Of a stretch of 64,000 bases of DNA, positions 35,923 to 47,300 are shown piece by piece. The notes under the pieces are model-generated. The model was not told the origin of the DNA. It made no database searches and saw only the letters and a program-made list of their open reading frames with translations. A program made the translations under genes and the position numbers. The stretch is from assembly GCA_963921425.1 (NCBI GenBank), contig OY992833.1, positions 28,630,698 to 28,694,697 on the forward strand, given 5' to 3'. Source of the stretch: Dryas octopetala. Taxonomy: Eukaryota; Streptophyta; Magnoliopsida; Rosales; Rosaceae. Every line of letters starts with the position of its first letter. The first letter of the stretch is position 1.

Positions 35923-36038
35923 GGACGATTGAGTGAGATTCTTACGATCGGAAAATTCGACGTTGTAGATGCAAAGTATTACATTTAAATAAAAAAAAGT
36001 TAAATTATTCCGGGTGAAAAAGTTGGATTAGAAAAAAG
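35923..36038. promoter_or_regulatory. Short upstream region of the RUS3-like gene next to the tRNA
   Basis: Only about 115 bases separate the RUS3-like start codon from the tRNA 3' end, so the promoter of the RUS3-like gene must overlap the tRNA region. No clear TATA box is visible. Confidence 0.35.
36032..36037 (-). terminator. Pol III T-run terminator of tRNA-Asn
   Basis: Six consecutive T on the minus strand start two bases past the discriminator base of the tRNA. Confidence 0.85.
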
Positions 36039-36062
36039 CGCTAGAAGGAGGGTTCGAACCTC

Positions 36063-36095
<33 letters not shown>

Positions 36096-36112
36096 AACTG
36101 AGCTATTCCAGC
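36039..36112 (-). tRNA. tRNA-Asn (GUU)
   Basis: Read on the minus strand, a 74-base cloverleaf begins GCTGGAATAGCTCAGTTGG. The anticodon loop is CTGTTAA (anticodon GUU) and the T arm is GGAGGTTCGAACCCTCC. The acceptor stem GCTGGAA pairs with TTCTAGC (one G-T wobble). The internal A and B boxes are intact. A run of six T directly follows the discriminator base and serves as Pol III terminator. No intron. Confidence 0.97.
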
Positions 36113-36250
36113 TGTTGCTTTTGATATATTAAAAACTTAATTTTATAATTTATTCATGAGCTTTACAAACTCGGACAAACCACAGAATCATGAGCTCTAC
36201 AGACAGGAGAACAGGGGAGGAAGAGAAAGTTTGAGTCTTTGGATCATAGA

Positions 36251-38218
36251 ATGTGGAGGAAAGCTCTCACCTTGCTTCCACAAAGAGCATTTTCCTCTAC
36301 CCCTGAAATCCCAACCCTCTACTCCTTTCTCCAACCTTCAATCTTTGCCCTTAAAAAGGACCCACCTCCCTTCACGCAACCCCACTCTGACCTCCCAACC
36401 CCACCTCCCAAAACCCTAACCCCAGCTCACAGAACGTCCCTAGAGACCACCCTCCACAAGTCCCTTTTGACCCACAACACTGATGAGGCGTGGAAGTCCT
36501 TCAAGACCCTCACTGGCAGCTCTGCCTTCCCAAGTAAGTCCCTCACTAACTCTCTCATCACCCACTTGTCCTCACTCGGGGACATTCACAACCTCAAGAG
36601 GGCTTTTGCTACTATAGTTTATGTTGTGGAGAAAAATCCAGGATTCTTAGACTTTGAAACTCTTGGGACTGTGTTGGATGCTATGAAATGTGCCAATACT
36701 GCTGCACCTGCTTTTGCTTTGATTAAGTGCATGTTCAAGAATAGGTTTTTCTTGCCATTTAGTGTATGGGGCAATGTTCTTGTTGAAATTAGTAGGATAA
36801 ATGGTAACTTTGTTGCGTTTTTACGGCTTTGGGAAGAGAATTGTAGGATTGCTTTGGATGAGAAGTTGGAGTTCATGAAACCGGATTTGGCTGCTTGTAA
36901 TGCAGCGTTGGAGGGGTGTTGTCGTGAGCTTGAATCGGTGAGTGATGCTGAGAAAGTTGTTGAAACCATGGCGGTTTTGGCTGTTCGGCCTGATGAATCG
37001 AGTTTTGGTTTTCTTGCTTATTTGTATGCATTGAAGGGTCTTGAGGAAAAGATAATTGAGTTGGAGGGTTTGATGGGTGGGTTTGGTTTTTCGAATAAAA
37101 GGGTGTTTCAGAGTAATTTGATTAATGGCTATGTTAAGTCGGGCAAATTGGATTCTGTTTCAGCAACTATTCTACGTTGTCTGAGAGAAGGAGATGGAGA
37201 ATGTTTGAATTTGGGCGAAGAAACTTATTGTGAAGTTGTTAAAGGATTTCTTACAAATGGAAGTGTCAAAGGGTTAGCGACTTTGATCATTGAAGCTCAA
37301 AAGTTAGAGTCTTCAACAGTCGAGGTTGATAGATCAGTTGGGTACGGTATTATTAATGCTTGTGTTAATATTGGATTATCAGATAAGGCACACAGCATTC
37401 TCGATGAAATGAATGCTCAGGAAGGTTCTTTGGGGCTTGGTGTGCATGTGCCAATTTTGAAGGCTTATTGCAAAGAGTATAGAACTGCTGAAGCCACTCA
37501 ACTGGTCATGGATATTAGTAATTCTGGGCTTCAGTTGGATATGGGGACATATGATGCTCTAATAGAAGCATCCATGTCAAGTCAAGATTTTCAGTCGGCT
37601 TTTTCTTTGTTTAGGGACATGAGAGAAGCTAGAACATATGACTTAAAGGGGAGTTACCTAACCATAATGACAGGCTTAATGGAGAATCATCGGCCAGAGT
37701 TAATGGCAGCCTTCTTAGATGAGGTTGTTGAGGACCCTCGAATTGAAGTGGGTACCCATGACTGGAATTCAATTATTCATGCCTTTTGTAAAGCTGGGAG
37801 ACTAGAAGATGCGAGGAGGACTCTTAGAAGGATGGTATTCTTGCAGTATAAGCCTAATGACCAGACATATTTATCATTAATTAGTGGGTATGTTTCTGTG
37901 GAGAAATATTTTAGTGTTTTGATGCTATGGCATGAAGTGAAGCGAAATGTTTCAGTTGATGGAGAGAAGGGGCTTAAATTTGATCACAACATGGTTGATG
38001 CATTCCTCTATGCTCTTGTTAAGGGAGGCTTTTTTGATGCAGTAATGCAAGTTGTCGAGAAATCTCAAGAGATGAAAATCTTTGTGGATAAGTGGAGGTA
38101 CAAGCAGGCATTCATGGAAACCCATAAGAAGGTTAAAGTGTCAAAGTTGAGAAAGAGGAGTTTTAGAAAAATGGAAGCACTTGTTGCTTTCAAGAATTGG
38201 GCTGGTCTGAATGCATGA
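36251..38218 (+). CDS. P-class pentatricopeptide repeat protein, probably mitochondrial
   Basis: A single exon of 655 residues, starting at the ATG at 36251 (MWRKALTLLPQRAFSSTP). The N-terminus is rich in Arg, Ser and Pro without acids, as in mitochondrial presequences. Degenerate 35-residue repeats run through the protein. The clearest are SNLINGYVKSGKLDSV, YGIINACVNIGLSDKAHSIL, YDALIEASMSSQDFQSAFSL, WNSIIHAFCKAGRLEDARR and YLSLISGYVSVEKYFSVLML. There is no E, DYW or SMR tail, so it belongs to the P class. Such proteins bind organellar RNA and act in its processing, splicing or translation. The target is not predictable here. Lack of introns is usual for PPR genes. Confidence 0.93.
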   Translation: MWRKALTLLPQRAFSSTPEIPTLYSFLQPSIFALKKDPPPFTQPHSDLPTPPPKTLTPAHRTSLETTLHKSLLTHNTDEAWKSFKTLTGSSAFPSKSLTNSLITHLSSLGDIHNLKRAFATIVYVVEKNPGFLDFETLGTVLDAMKCANTAAPAFALIKCMFKNRFFLPFSVWGNVLVEISRINGNFVAFLRLWEENCRIALDEKLEFMKPDLAACNAALEGCCRELESVSDAEKVVETMAVLAVRPDESSFGFLAYLYALKGLEEKIIELEGLMGGFGFSNKRVFQSNLINGYVKSGKLDSVSATILRCLREGDGECLNLGEETYCEVVKGFLTNGSVKGLATLIIEAQKLESSTVEVDRSVGYGIINACVNIGLSDKAHSILDEMNAQEGSLGLGVHVPILKAYCKEYRTAEATQLVMDISNSGLQLDMGTYDALIEASMSSQDFQSAFSLFRDMREARTYDLKGSYLTIMTGLMENHRPELMAAFLDEVVEDPRIEVGTHDWNSIIHAFCKAGRLEDARRTLRRMVFLQYKPNDQTYLSLISGYVSVEKYFSVLMLWHEVKRNVSVDGEKGLKFDHNMVDAFLYALVKGGFFDAVMQVVEKSQEMKIFVDKWRYKQAFMETHKKVKVSKLRKRSFRKMEALVAFKNWAGLNA

Positions 38219-39004
38219 ACTCAGGCAGTGCTGGGAGAAATTTTTGTTATTTTGAGCTTCTGCTCCCATGATTTTGACGATCATATTTATTTGGGAGGAA
38301 GTGTTGTATAATTGTCGCAAATGACAAGAGTTTAAAATTTGAACATAAGTGCAGCAAAGTGAATAAAATGAAGGATTCTAACCAGGCTCTGCGTGCTGGC
38401 TACAACTGAAGGCGTTGGCAACGGAGAAGATTAACTTGAGAATCCACTGAGATATAGTTTTTCTTATTTCTCAGTTGGATTCTCTTGGCTTGTTGTCTTG
38501 TTGAATAAAGAGCCAAGCAAGCCTCACCATATTTTTCAGGTCCTGACCGATGCAGTAGAATGGGGAACTGACTTGGTTTCCAAGTATATACAATGTCACA
38601 GTTAGTTTTCAACTAAACTAGATTTCTGTACTTTTCTTAGCAGTGGTGGCTGAATCAATAAAGAACTATTCAAGTAACTTTGTATTACCTGGGTTAGATT
38701 GCCCAAAAAAACTCATTATATTTTGTTTTAAAATTGTGAAGTTGTTTATTTGTTATTGCTTTTAGTTACTGCCTTGCTAAAAAGCTTCTTATCCAGGTAG
38801 GCTTTACCTTTTTTTGTGTGATTATTATTTCCTTATAAAAAAAGCCACCTGCCACTTCTTTTGTTTCATGCTAGCTCGCATCAATTAGGTTAATTAGCAT
38901 GAAGCATTCTTGTTCTCTGCATCACATATATATAGAGGAATAGCTTTTTCGATCCTCTGCCCGTGTTGTTCCTTCCGAGCCTTTTTCTTCTTTTGTTTTG
39001 TTTT
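38219..39004. other. 3' flank of the PPR gene and intergenic DNA
   Basis: AT-rich, with no coding signal. The last part (about 38980-39004, T-rich then GTAG) resembles the intron end before the functional F-box exon and belongs to the duplicated segment that forms the pseudogene. Confidence 0.45.
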
Positions 39005-39395
39005 GTAGGAACATGGCTGTTACCTTCAGCAGTCACATATATGCAGAATGGGCAAGCCTTCCTCTAGCGGTTGTCTATTTGATACTAGATAAGTTGTTGG
39101 AACCCATTGATCATCTTCGTTTTGCTGTGGTTTGTAAGGACTGATGTGCTCTTTCAAAACACTGCAATCACACAACGCGACGCTGGCATAACATGCTTCC
39201 CATGCTCATAATCCCTACAAAATCTCAAGAAAAGAGTAAACTGTACAACATTTCTCAAGTAAAATTCTACAACGTTGAGTAACCAGTAGTGCGTGATAAC
39301 AGTAAGAGCGATTATATTTATGGCTCTAGCCATAGCCATGGTTGGTTGGCCACAACGGATGTACCAGACAAACGTCGCCTTCTGGGTTATGGCAG
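39005..39395 (+). pseudogene. Truncated F-box pseudogene, paralogue of the gene at 11861
   Basis: From the shared TTGTAGGAACATGGCTGTT onwards this matches the 5' third of the intact F-box exon. Recognisable parts are WASLPLAVVYLILDKLLEPI and HLRFAVVCKD. The codon that is TGG (Trp) after KE in the intact gene is TGA here (39142-39144). Further stops and small gaps follow, and similarity ends after the SHSHGWLATTD block near 39395. The F-box is nearly whole, but the DUF295 part is missing. The preserved intron acceptor shows a DNA-level duplication, not a retrocopy. Confidence 0.88.
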
Positions 39396-39770
39396 CAGAG
39401 TCATGTTGATGTCACTGATCGAGTAGAACTGAACTGATGCGATTAAATTAATAAGTATTTTTTTTTTCTAGTACAGAAGATAGAGTACTGACTTATATTT
39501 ATTTTACTATTTGGAGTTGATTTCCCTCCTTTTCTATAAATCCAACTAATGCATATTGCTTTATAGCTAGAACCCACAAAAATAGGCTCTGCTTTTTATG
39601 AAGAAAAATAATAGCTAGGATGTTGAAAGTAAGAAAGTAATCACCTCCACGAAAAAAAAAAAACAAACACTCCCCTTGCTTAATGTGACACCCTTGTTGG
39701 ATTAGTACTCTTCTTCATCTCTTCATTTCAAGAATCCCCCAACTCCTCCACAAACCCTTCTTATACACCT

Positions 39771-41184
39771 ATGCCTTCTGCCTCCGAAACCCTGTTTCTC
39801 ATCACCATCTTCCTCTTGTTTCCTCTCCACACCCTCTCTTCCATTACTATCCATAATGCAGGCCATGCCATCCCTATCAATGACACGTGTCATGACACAT
39901 GTGGTACAATCCCAGTAAAGTTCCCATTTGGTACTGGATTTGGCTGTGGCCACCCTGACTTTGTGAGATACATCAGATGCAGTTCAGGGACACTTCAATT
40001 CTCTACAGGAACTGGTATTTACATCGTTTCCTCTATAGACTACCCTAGTAGCACTATCATTGTCACAGACCCACTTATGTCAACCTGCTCTTCTATGCAA
40101 AATTCTGGTAGTTTTAGCTTGGACAGGGCCAGCCCTTTCACTATAAGAGAGGAGAACATCTTTGTTCTGCTTGGCTGCTCAACAACATCTCCTGTGTTTG
40201 ATCCAAATGAAGATCTATGCGATACCGGATCCGGGTTCCGGGTATGCAGAGGGTTGTACTCTTGCAAGGGGGTGGCTGGCATTGGGTTGCAACAGAATGC
40301 ACCGATTTCCACATGTTGTGTTTATGACTCTGCAGTTGGGTTTGGGTCCGGTTATGCTTTGGATCTCCCAAAGCTTCAGTGCTCTTCTTATACATCAGTT
40401 TATGAGTTCGGAGACGAAGGGGATCCAATGAAATGGAGATTTGGAATTTCTTTGCAGTATAATGATTCTTATTATACCAATGGATGCAAGAATTGTGAAG
40501 ACAGTGGTGGCTTGTGTGGTTTTGCTGGTTTGGACCAGTCTTTCGCTTGCATTTGCCCGAGTGGATTGAACACCACCACAAATTGTTATGGGCGAGGTTA
40601 GTAATGATAATGCTATAACACCAGATTTACTCTTCAAATAGGTGTAAGATGCATACGTTAGTATCTTATTTGTTGTTATAAATAAATAAGTTTCATAAGG
40701 GTTTTATAATTAAATTATTATCTCTGATAATATGATTAGGGTATGCTTGGAGTGGGACACAGGAACAAGAAGTTCAAATTAAAACCATTATTGGAGGTAC
40801 GCATACTGGCTACTTGGACATGCCTTTTTGACATTTTTTTTTTTTTTGACCAATTACCTTTTTGACATTTTTAACTTAGTGTTCATTGCCTTTCCTCACA
40901 AAAGTCTATTTTTTGTCAAAGATTCTTTTGACAGTGCAGAACTTTTCAATTACCATTATTGCCTGCCTCTTCTTCTTATCAAGTGCTTATGTTTTATGGG
41001 AAAAATTGTTGCACACAATAGCTAGTTAAGTAAGCAAGCAGCATAGTGGCCAAAAAAAAAAAAAAAGTAAGCAAGCAGCATGTGAGGGGTGAATGTGAAA
41101 GAAATGATATACATAATTAAATTAAATTTTTGGGTTGTAGGACTGTTGCTCTCATGGACCTTACTATTCAGAAGGAGCCGATAG
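39771..41184 (+). CDS. WAK-type galacturonan-binding ectodomain protein without kinase domain
   Basis: Three exons (39771-40596, 40740-40796, 41141-41184) join in frame to 308 residues. A signal peptide covers about 1-23 (TLFLITIFLLFPLHTLSSI). The GUB_WAK_bind domain follows: CHDTCGTIPVKFPFGTGFGC, then PDFVRYIRCSSGTLQFS. A Cys-rich WAK-C-like part ends NGCKNCEDSGGLCGF and FACICPSG. The last exon supplies a hydrophobic stretch, IIGGLLLSWTLLF, ending in basic RRSR, so the protein is probably membrane-anchored with almost no cytosolic tail. WAK receptors bind pectin in the wall and normally carry a Ser/Thr kinase. None follows here before the RPS20 gene. Possible roles are as a co-receptor or decoy, but this is inference. 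Confidence 0.82.
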
Positions 41185-42012
41185 TTTGGTCCAAGCTTTT
41201 TTGGGTACACAAACTGCATGCACAAGAAGAGTGCTTCAAGGGCCGTTGGAATTATCAAGCTAGCTACCACATATTGGGTGAAACCAGTGGCTTTATGTAT
41301 GGCAGCTGTAATACTTAATTCATATGAAATGACATGATAGCTAGTGCACATGCAAAGATGCAATATTCTATATATATGTTCATTTGTCTACAAGACTATA
41401 ATGAATGTAATCTCACTTCCTTCCTTTGTGGCACTGATAGTGACAATCATGTTCCCTTTGATTAATACAAAGACGGAAGAATTTGACCGGAAAAAAGCAG
41501 ACAAAATCATCACAACGAGTAGAAATTGTCTTCCCATGCGGATCTGCATCTAGGATGGATAATGCACTTCTTGCCTTCAAAAATTTTTTTTTTTTGTTTT
41601 TGTTGACAACATAATTAATTTTTGCTAACAAAAATACCCATTTTATATCTATTATTTCTTAAAGCTTTCATCCTATCAATAATTCAGATTGATAGTCTAA
41701 CAATACAACGTACTAGATATCTAGTCATTCAGAAAAATATTCTTCAATACTCATCAATCCAAGAAATCACGTTTCCGAAGAAACACGGAATTTATTCAAA
41801 TAATAATAAAAAACAAGGGAGTTATATATAATAATAATAAAAGATAATAGAGGAAATTATAAAGATTTAGACTATTAATTATCCATCAAAACTCAAAATA
41901 AGGTACTGCAATGAGAAATCAAAGCCAAATTAATAGTTACATAGCAGAGTAACTATGCAAGAACATAAAAAAGACAAGCCTACAACAGGCAAGTAGGCAA
42001 CTGCATGCCCAT
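41185..42012. other. 3' flank of the WAK-like gene and spacer
   Basis: AT-rich. No kinase exon follows the WAK-like ectodomain in any frame. The right end is the 3' UTR of RPS20. Confidence 0.5.
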
Positions 42013-42792
42013 TCAAATATCTGCAACGATAACTTCAACCTCCACATCAGGTAACATGTCTATAGTTGTAACCTGCTTGACCACCTCCGGGGTGCTGAAC
42101 AGGTCGATCACTCTTTTGTGAATCCGCAGCTCAAACCTATCCCAGGTGTTGGTTCCTGTATACATACATATATATATATATATATGTCTATATTAATATT
42201 TGGACTCCCAAATTAAACTACATGCTCTAAAAAAGAAACATTTTTTCACTGTTCACGACAAGATTCAATAACATAAACCCGTAACAACGAGTTAATTTGT
42301 ACGTTATTTATCAGGAGTGAACCGTGAGATTTTTCCTATTATCCAAAACATTTGATCTTGACAACATGTACGTAGATCTCATTGAGAAAGACTGAATTAA
42401 ATTATTAATCATAAGTAAAATAAAAAATGTATACCTTCTCCACAAGGGGCCTTCCGGGTAGTGATACGTAGAACCTTGGTGGGCATGCGCACTGGACCCT
42501 TAACCCTAAGCAACCTTTTCTTGGCGCTGTTCACCAAAGCTTCACAAACTAGATAATATATATTACACCAAAAATCTATATTAATTAAGGAAAATATATA
42601 GATCACAAAAAATTGAATTAAAATACAAAACTAATTAAGATATATATATAGAGATAATCAGATTAAACCTTTCTCGAGGTTCTTGACGTTCTTGGAGGAG
42701 AGCGTTATCCTAATCTTACGAATCTGCTCTTTGGGTTCCTCCAAACCAAGCTTAGTAGGCTTCATAGGTGCGTATGCTGCTGCCATTGCCAT
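42013..42792 (-). CDS. RPS20: 40S ribosomal protein uS10 (S20)
   Basis: Three coding exons on the minus strand (42792-42669, 42548-42435, 42155-42013) join in frame to 126 residues. Landmarks are [20 protein letters not shown], then [20 protein letters not shown] and the conserved [18 protein letters not shown]. The end is acidic ([11 protein letters not shown]). uS10 sits in the head of the small ribosomal subunit. The start at 42792 gives [12 protein letters not shown]; a start at the second Met (42786) is also possible. At least one leader exon lies upstream. Length matches plant uS10. Confidence 0.96.
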
Positions 42793-42822
42793 ATTTTCTT
42801 CGTTCCTCGATCTGCTTAATTA

Positions 42823-43250
42823 ATATTGTTTAATTAATTGTTAGTCTTTAATTTAGTAGTACTACAGTACTACTGCATGATCATGATCATCAAAGCATGT
42901 TGTATCTATATATATAGAAGAACAGTAATATGGAATTATGGAATAATTAACGCACAAAAGAAATAAGAAGAGAAAGGATTAATCATGAATATTATAATCG
43001 ACCATGTGCACATCGTTTGCTGCTGCCATTGCTATATATATATTTTAATTTCTTCAATCCTCTGGTTAATATTAATGTTTGTTAATCACTTAATCTTTTA
43101 CTTCATGTAACAATATATTGGAAGAACATATATAATTATGAATGGAATTATGGAACAACTTAATCATGAATACGTTACGTACCCTGCCGCTGGAAGACTT
43201 CCACCTTTCGCAAGAATATTGGCACGAGCCGCACGAACCTTCTTGACCTG
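42823..43250 (-). other. Leader exon and leader intron of RPS20
   Basis: On the minus strand, CAG at 43253-43251 precedes an exon-like stretch 43250-43182. It ends at a donor (GGTACGT), and the matching acceptor is TTAAGCAG just before the start-codon exon (about 42823). Oddly, the stretch reads VKKVRAARANILAKGGSLPA without a stop, but it does not join the uS10 frame. I treat it as untranslated leader. Confidence 0.5.
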
Positions 43251-43310
43251 ATTAATAAATGTTTATATTTTTTATATATATTGTTTGTCTGTATATATGT
43301 GTTAGGGTTT

Positions 43311-43412
43311 TGATACATAGCCTCTAAACCTACTTCTTTTTTTGGGTCTACTAATAAACTTCAATGGTTCCTGATTGGGTCTTCCCTATGGCGGCCCACC
43401 ACAGCACAGAAG
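43311..43412 (-). promoter_or_regulatory. RPS20: Telo box and site II motifs of the RPS20 promoter
   Basis: AAACCCTAA is present on the minus strand at 43312-43320, and GGCCCA elements lie at about 43392 and 43410. Telo box plus site II is the classic pair in plant ribosomal-protein promoters. The positions fit transcription starting near 43290 on the minus strand. Confidence 0.7.
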
Positions 43413-43663
43413 GCCCATCACCAGTGGCCTGCTTTAACCTGATCTCTCTGCCGCGGAGGAGAAAAGGCATTAAAACGGTGTCGTTTCGCTTCAGCCGCAT
43501 TTGCAAAGCAAAGCATTATATAACCGTTGCTATTTCGTCTCCGCCACGTGTCGTTCACAACCCGGCTATAAAATCCCGGACATTTTTTAAGCGATTCGGT
43601 GTTGACTTGCCATATAAATCAATACTTGGGTCACCGAAGGTACCTCAAGGTTAACTTATTCCT
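43413..43663. other. Spacer between the divergent RPS20 and first phosphatase genes
   Basis: Moderate GC content. An open frame of 96 codons on the plus strand spans the promoter motifs and has no recognisable family, so I do not call it a gene. Confidence 0.4.
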
Positions 43664-43970
43664 TTAAATTTCGATTTTGGTGATGTATATCAGTATATGA
43701 TCATAACATTCATTTTTTAAATAACATAAAATTAAATTAATTAGAAATTATTTAATTATATAATTGTTATTAATTAAATAAAAAAATAGATAATTTTTAA
43801 TTAAAAAGTAATTTTTTTATTTAATTATTAATTTTTTTATTTAATTAATAATAATTATATAACTAAATAATTTTTAATTGAATTAATTTTTTATAAAGAA
43901 AATCTATAATAAATAATTTAAAAATGAACAATTCTAATGATGTGTTGGCATGGCCGAAATCAAAATTTGG
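43664..43970. mobile_element. AT-rich MITE with long inverted repeats
   Basis: The left part, from AAATTTCGATTTTGG through CATTCATTTTTTAAAT, is mirrored at the right by ATTTAAAAATGAAC and CCGAAATCAAAATTT. The core (about 43730-43895) is itself an almost perfect AT hairpin around TTATTTAATTAATAATAATT. No coding capacity. The superfamily was not decided because the target duplication is unclear. Confidence 0.65.
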
Positions 43971-44337
43971 AGAAAAAATAAGGTGAAGGTAGCCAAAGGT
44001 GACGCAAGTATTGTTCTAAATCTGGATGACGATGGAATCTTCTTCAAAATATTCGCAAGAGCTCACTTGCAGTCATCCATAAAAGCCTTGTCAAGTTGAC
44101 ACCCAATAAGACACTACATTTCTTTAGCTTGAGGCTTCAGCTTATCATCTTTTCCGACAGGTCAGTCCTAAGTTCTACTTCATGTGTTGTTGTTGCTGGA
44201 ATTTCAATACCCATTTGCTTGTTTTGTGGTTTTTCAGCTACCTGTTTACTTTTATGCTACTATATTATGAATTTGGAAAATGGGTTTTCCATAATTTTCA
44301 ATTGACTGTCTGGGTTCTATCTTATATTGTAGGCAGG

Positions 44338-47300
44338 ATGAGAAAGTTGGAACTTTTCTTCTTTGCAATCACACTGGTTCTTGCAACCCTTCAAGAGGTG
44401 AGGTCTCATGGAGATCAGCCTTTGTCGAAGATTGCTATTCACAAGACAGTGTATGCAATTCATGACCAAGCTTATGTTAAAGCCTCCCCTACACTTCTTG
44501 GACTGAAGGTGAACTTCTAAGCACACCAAGTATTTGTCATTTGAAGACTGAGTGCCACTTCAAGCAATTGAATTTAATTTTGTCAAAATTTCTACTTTTG
44601 AGCACTTGCTGTGTGTTGGTACTGATGCAATTTTTCCTTACTCATTAATTCAGGGGCAAAATTCAGAATGGGTGACATTGGACTTCAGTTCTCCACACCC
44701 TTCAATTGATGATTGGATTGGAGTATTTTCTCCTGCCAATTTCAAGTAAATAAATTAATGGAACTTTATTTAGCTAAAGTCAACTATTGGAAACTCTAGC
44801 ATGTTTGTTTTTTCTCTCCGATGATTTTGCTTTTGTCTGTCTTGCTTTATAGTAAACTAAAGAGCATTGATCAAATTGGAAGAACTTGTTTGAATTTGCA
44901 GTGCTTCAACCTGCCCTGCAGAAACTCCAAGCATGTCTTCTCCATTATTGTGTTCAGCACCTATAAAGGTTAGCACAGTGCTGCTTTTCCATGGCTAATG
45001 GCTTCCCAGCATGCTTTAAATTGAAGTGGATCCAGAGATGCAGAAGTGCATATTAAATCTGTTTTACTTTTTATTTTTATTTTCTGCAGTACCAGTATGC
45101 AAATTACTCCAATTCTAGGTACAAAGATACGGGGAAAGGTTTCTTGAAACTACAGCTGATTAACCAGAGATCAGACTTCTCTTTTGCACTATTCTCTGGT
45201 GGCTTGTCAAAGGTAGTACTTTTGACTCTTCTATAACTGGCATGTTATGTCGATAACTAATATGGCTTCTTGCATTTACAAAATTTCAGAGAACCAATGG
45301 CTGTTATCTATTGCCTTTGTACTTGGTCTTACATTCTTTTTTCTAAATAGAGGTCAAAATTGACCTTTGGGCTTTGGTTTAGGAAATTTCGTAAGAGAGA
45401 GATTATTCTACCAGCTGCTGCTTTTTTTCTATCTACTTAATTTTCCCTTGCTGCAATTTATTTATCTGTTATCTATTCATTTTATAAAATAGCCAAAGCT
45501 GGTGGCAGTATCAAATAAAGTAGCATTCACAAATCCAAAAGCTCCGGTTTATCCACGCTTGGCACAAGGGAAAATCTGGAATGAAGTAAGTACACTTTCT
45601 TCTTGGAGATACTCGTCCTGGTGTACAGAATATCACATTGCAATTTCCCCCCCCCAAATGTCACTTACATCTCTTTCCACTGCAATGTTGTTCTTTGTCC
45701 ACAAGCTTGTGGTCAACAATTCCTCAAGGAAATAATATCTTTTTGACCTGATATTTAGATGACTGTTACATGGACAAGTGGATATGATATCATGGAAGCA
45801 ATGCCTTTTGTTGAATGGGGTCCAAAAGGAGGAGACCTTGTGCGATCCCCTGCTGGGACACTGAATTTTGATCGAAACAGCATGTGTGGTGTGTTAACTT
45901 TTTCTTCACACGTGAACCTGTTTTTGCAATATATCAGGGAGTTAGCTCAAAATTCTAATATTTCATTTTTTATGTTGTTTTCTTCAGTTGATAAATGTTT
46001 TCATATGTATATATATTAATTATTTAAGACATGACTCATCTTAACCATGTATATGCTATATACACAGGTGCACCAGCAAGGACAGTGGGATGGCGAGATC
46101 CTGGATTTATACACACTTCCTTTCTGAAGGAATTGTGGCCAAACACAGTGTATGCAACATTTTCTTCTAGTATATTTCGTTGCTCTTTTGATTTTGTATA
46201 AATTTTATTTTTTTAGTGACAGGTCTGCCTTCTAACCTTTATTTTCTTTATCTATTGATTAGTTCAATTATATAATTCAATTTATTTTCCAAAGTTTAAA
46301 TATTATTCAACTCTCAAAAGCATACTAGGATAGGTATAAAGGGGACTCATCCATGATTAATCGTAGTATGAGCAAATCTATACTTAAAACCATTAACATT
46401 CAGCTGTTCATGTACATGATTCTTGATGATAATGTAGGTACATCTACAAGGTAGGGCACAGATTGTCAAATGGTTCATATATTCTGAGTCGAGAATACCA
46501 GTTCAGAGCCTCTCCGTATCCTGGTCAAAATTCTCTTCAACGTGTTGTCATATTTGGTGACATGGGAAAGGTTTGGGCTCTCTGACAAAACTGTATCCAT
46601 ATAGAATCGCACACCCCTGTTTTTGAATATCCCACATGCAGCATAAAATAAATTTTTTTTATATGACATAAAGTAAACATGTTATTAGTTCACTCTTCTT
46701 GATTTTTCAAATTTAGGGTATTATCACATTCTTATTTCGCTGATCTGTGAAGTGGTCTATGTATATTTTAAGTCTATGAGGATGAACAAGCTGCTTTTTT
46801 TATTTTTTATTTAACAGGATATCAATTACTGGAATCTTTGTTCACTTCAAAGTTTTGCTGCTTTATGTTTTAAGATTTAATTTATGTGGACAAATTTTTG
46901 TTAATTTTATCATAACCAACTCAACAAACTTACATGCAGTTTCTCAAGTCCTTTGTTTAAACTTTAACATTACAACCTTGCAGGATGAAGCTGATGGATC
47001 CAATGAATATAATAATTTCCAGCGTGGCTCTCTCAACACTACTAAGCAGCTTATCCAAGACCTAAAGAACATTGATATTGTCTTCCACATTGGAGATATA
47101 TGTTATGCAAATGGATACATTTCACAGTGGGACCAATTCACTGCACAGGTTGAGCCAATCGCATCTGCTGTTCCTTACATGATTGCAAGGTTTGCCACTA
47201 CAATACACTTCCAAGGCTTGTATAAAAATCTACTTTTCTTCACTTGGTCTTATCACTTATGTGCTGATCTATGATATTTTCTTCCAGTGGTAATCATGAG

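Noticed and set aside
36156..36250. Start of the PPR protein at non-ATG codon 36239
   Set aside because: The codon at 36239 is TTG; the first ATG in frame is 36251 and it gives a typical mitochondrial presequence.
39005..39395. Retrocopied F-box gene
   Set aside because: The intron acceptor before the exon is preserved, so the copy was made from DNA, not from spliced RNA.
43364..43654. 96-codon plus-strand frame upstream of the first phosphatase
   Set aside because: It overlaps the site II motifs of the RPS20 promoter and has no recognisable family or splice partner.
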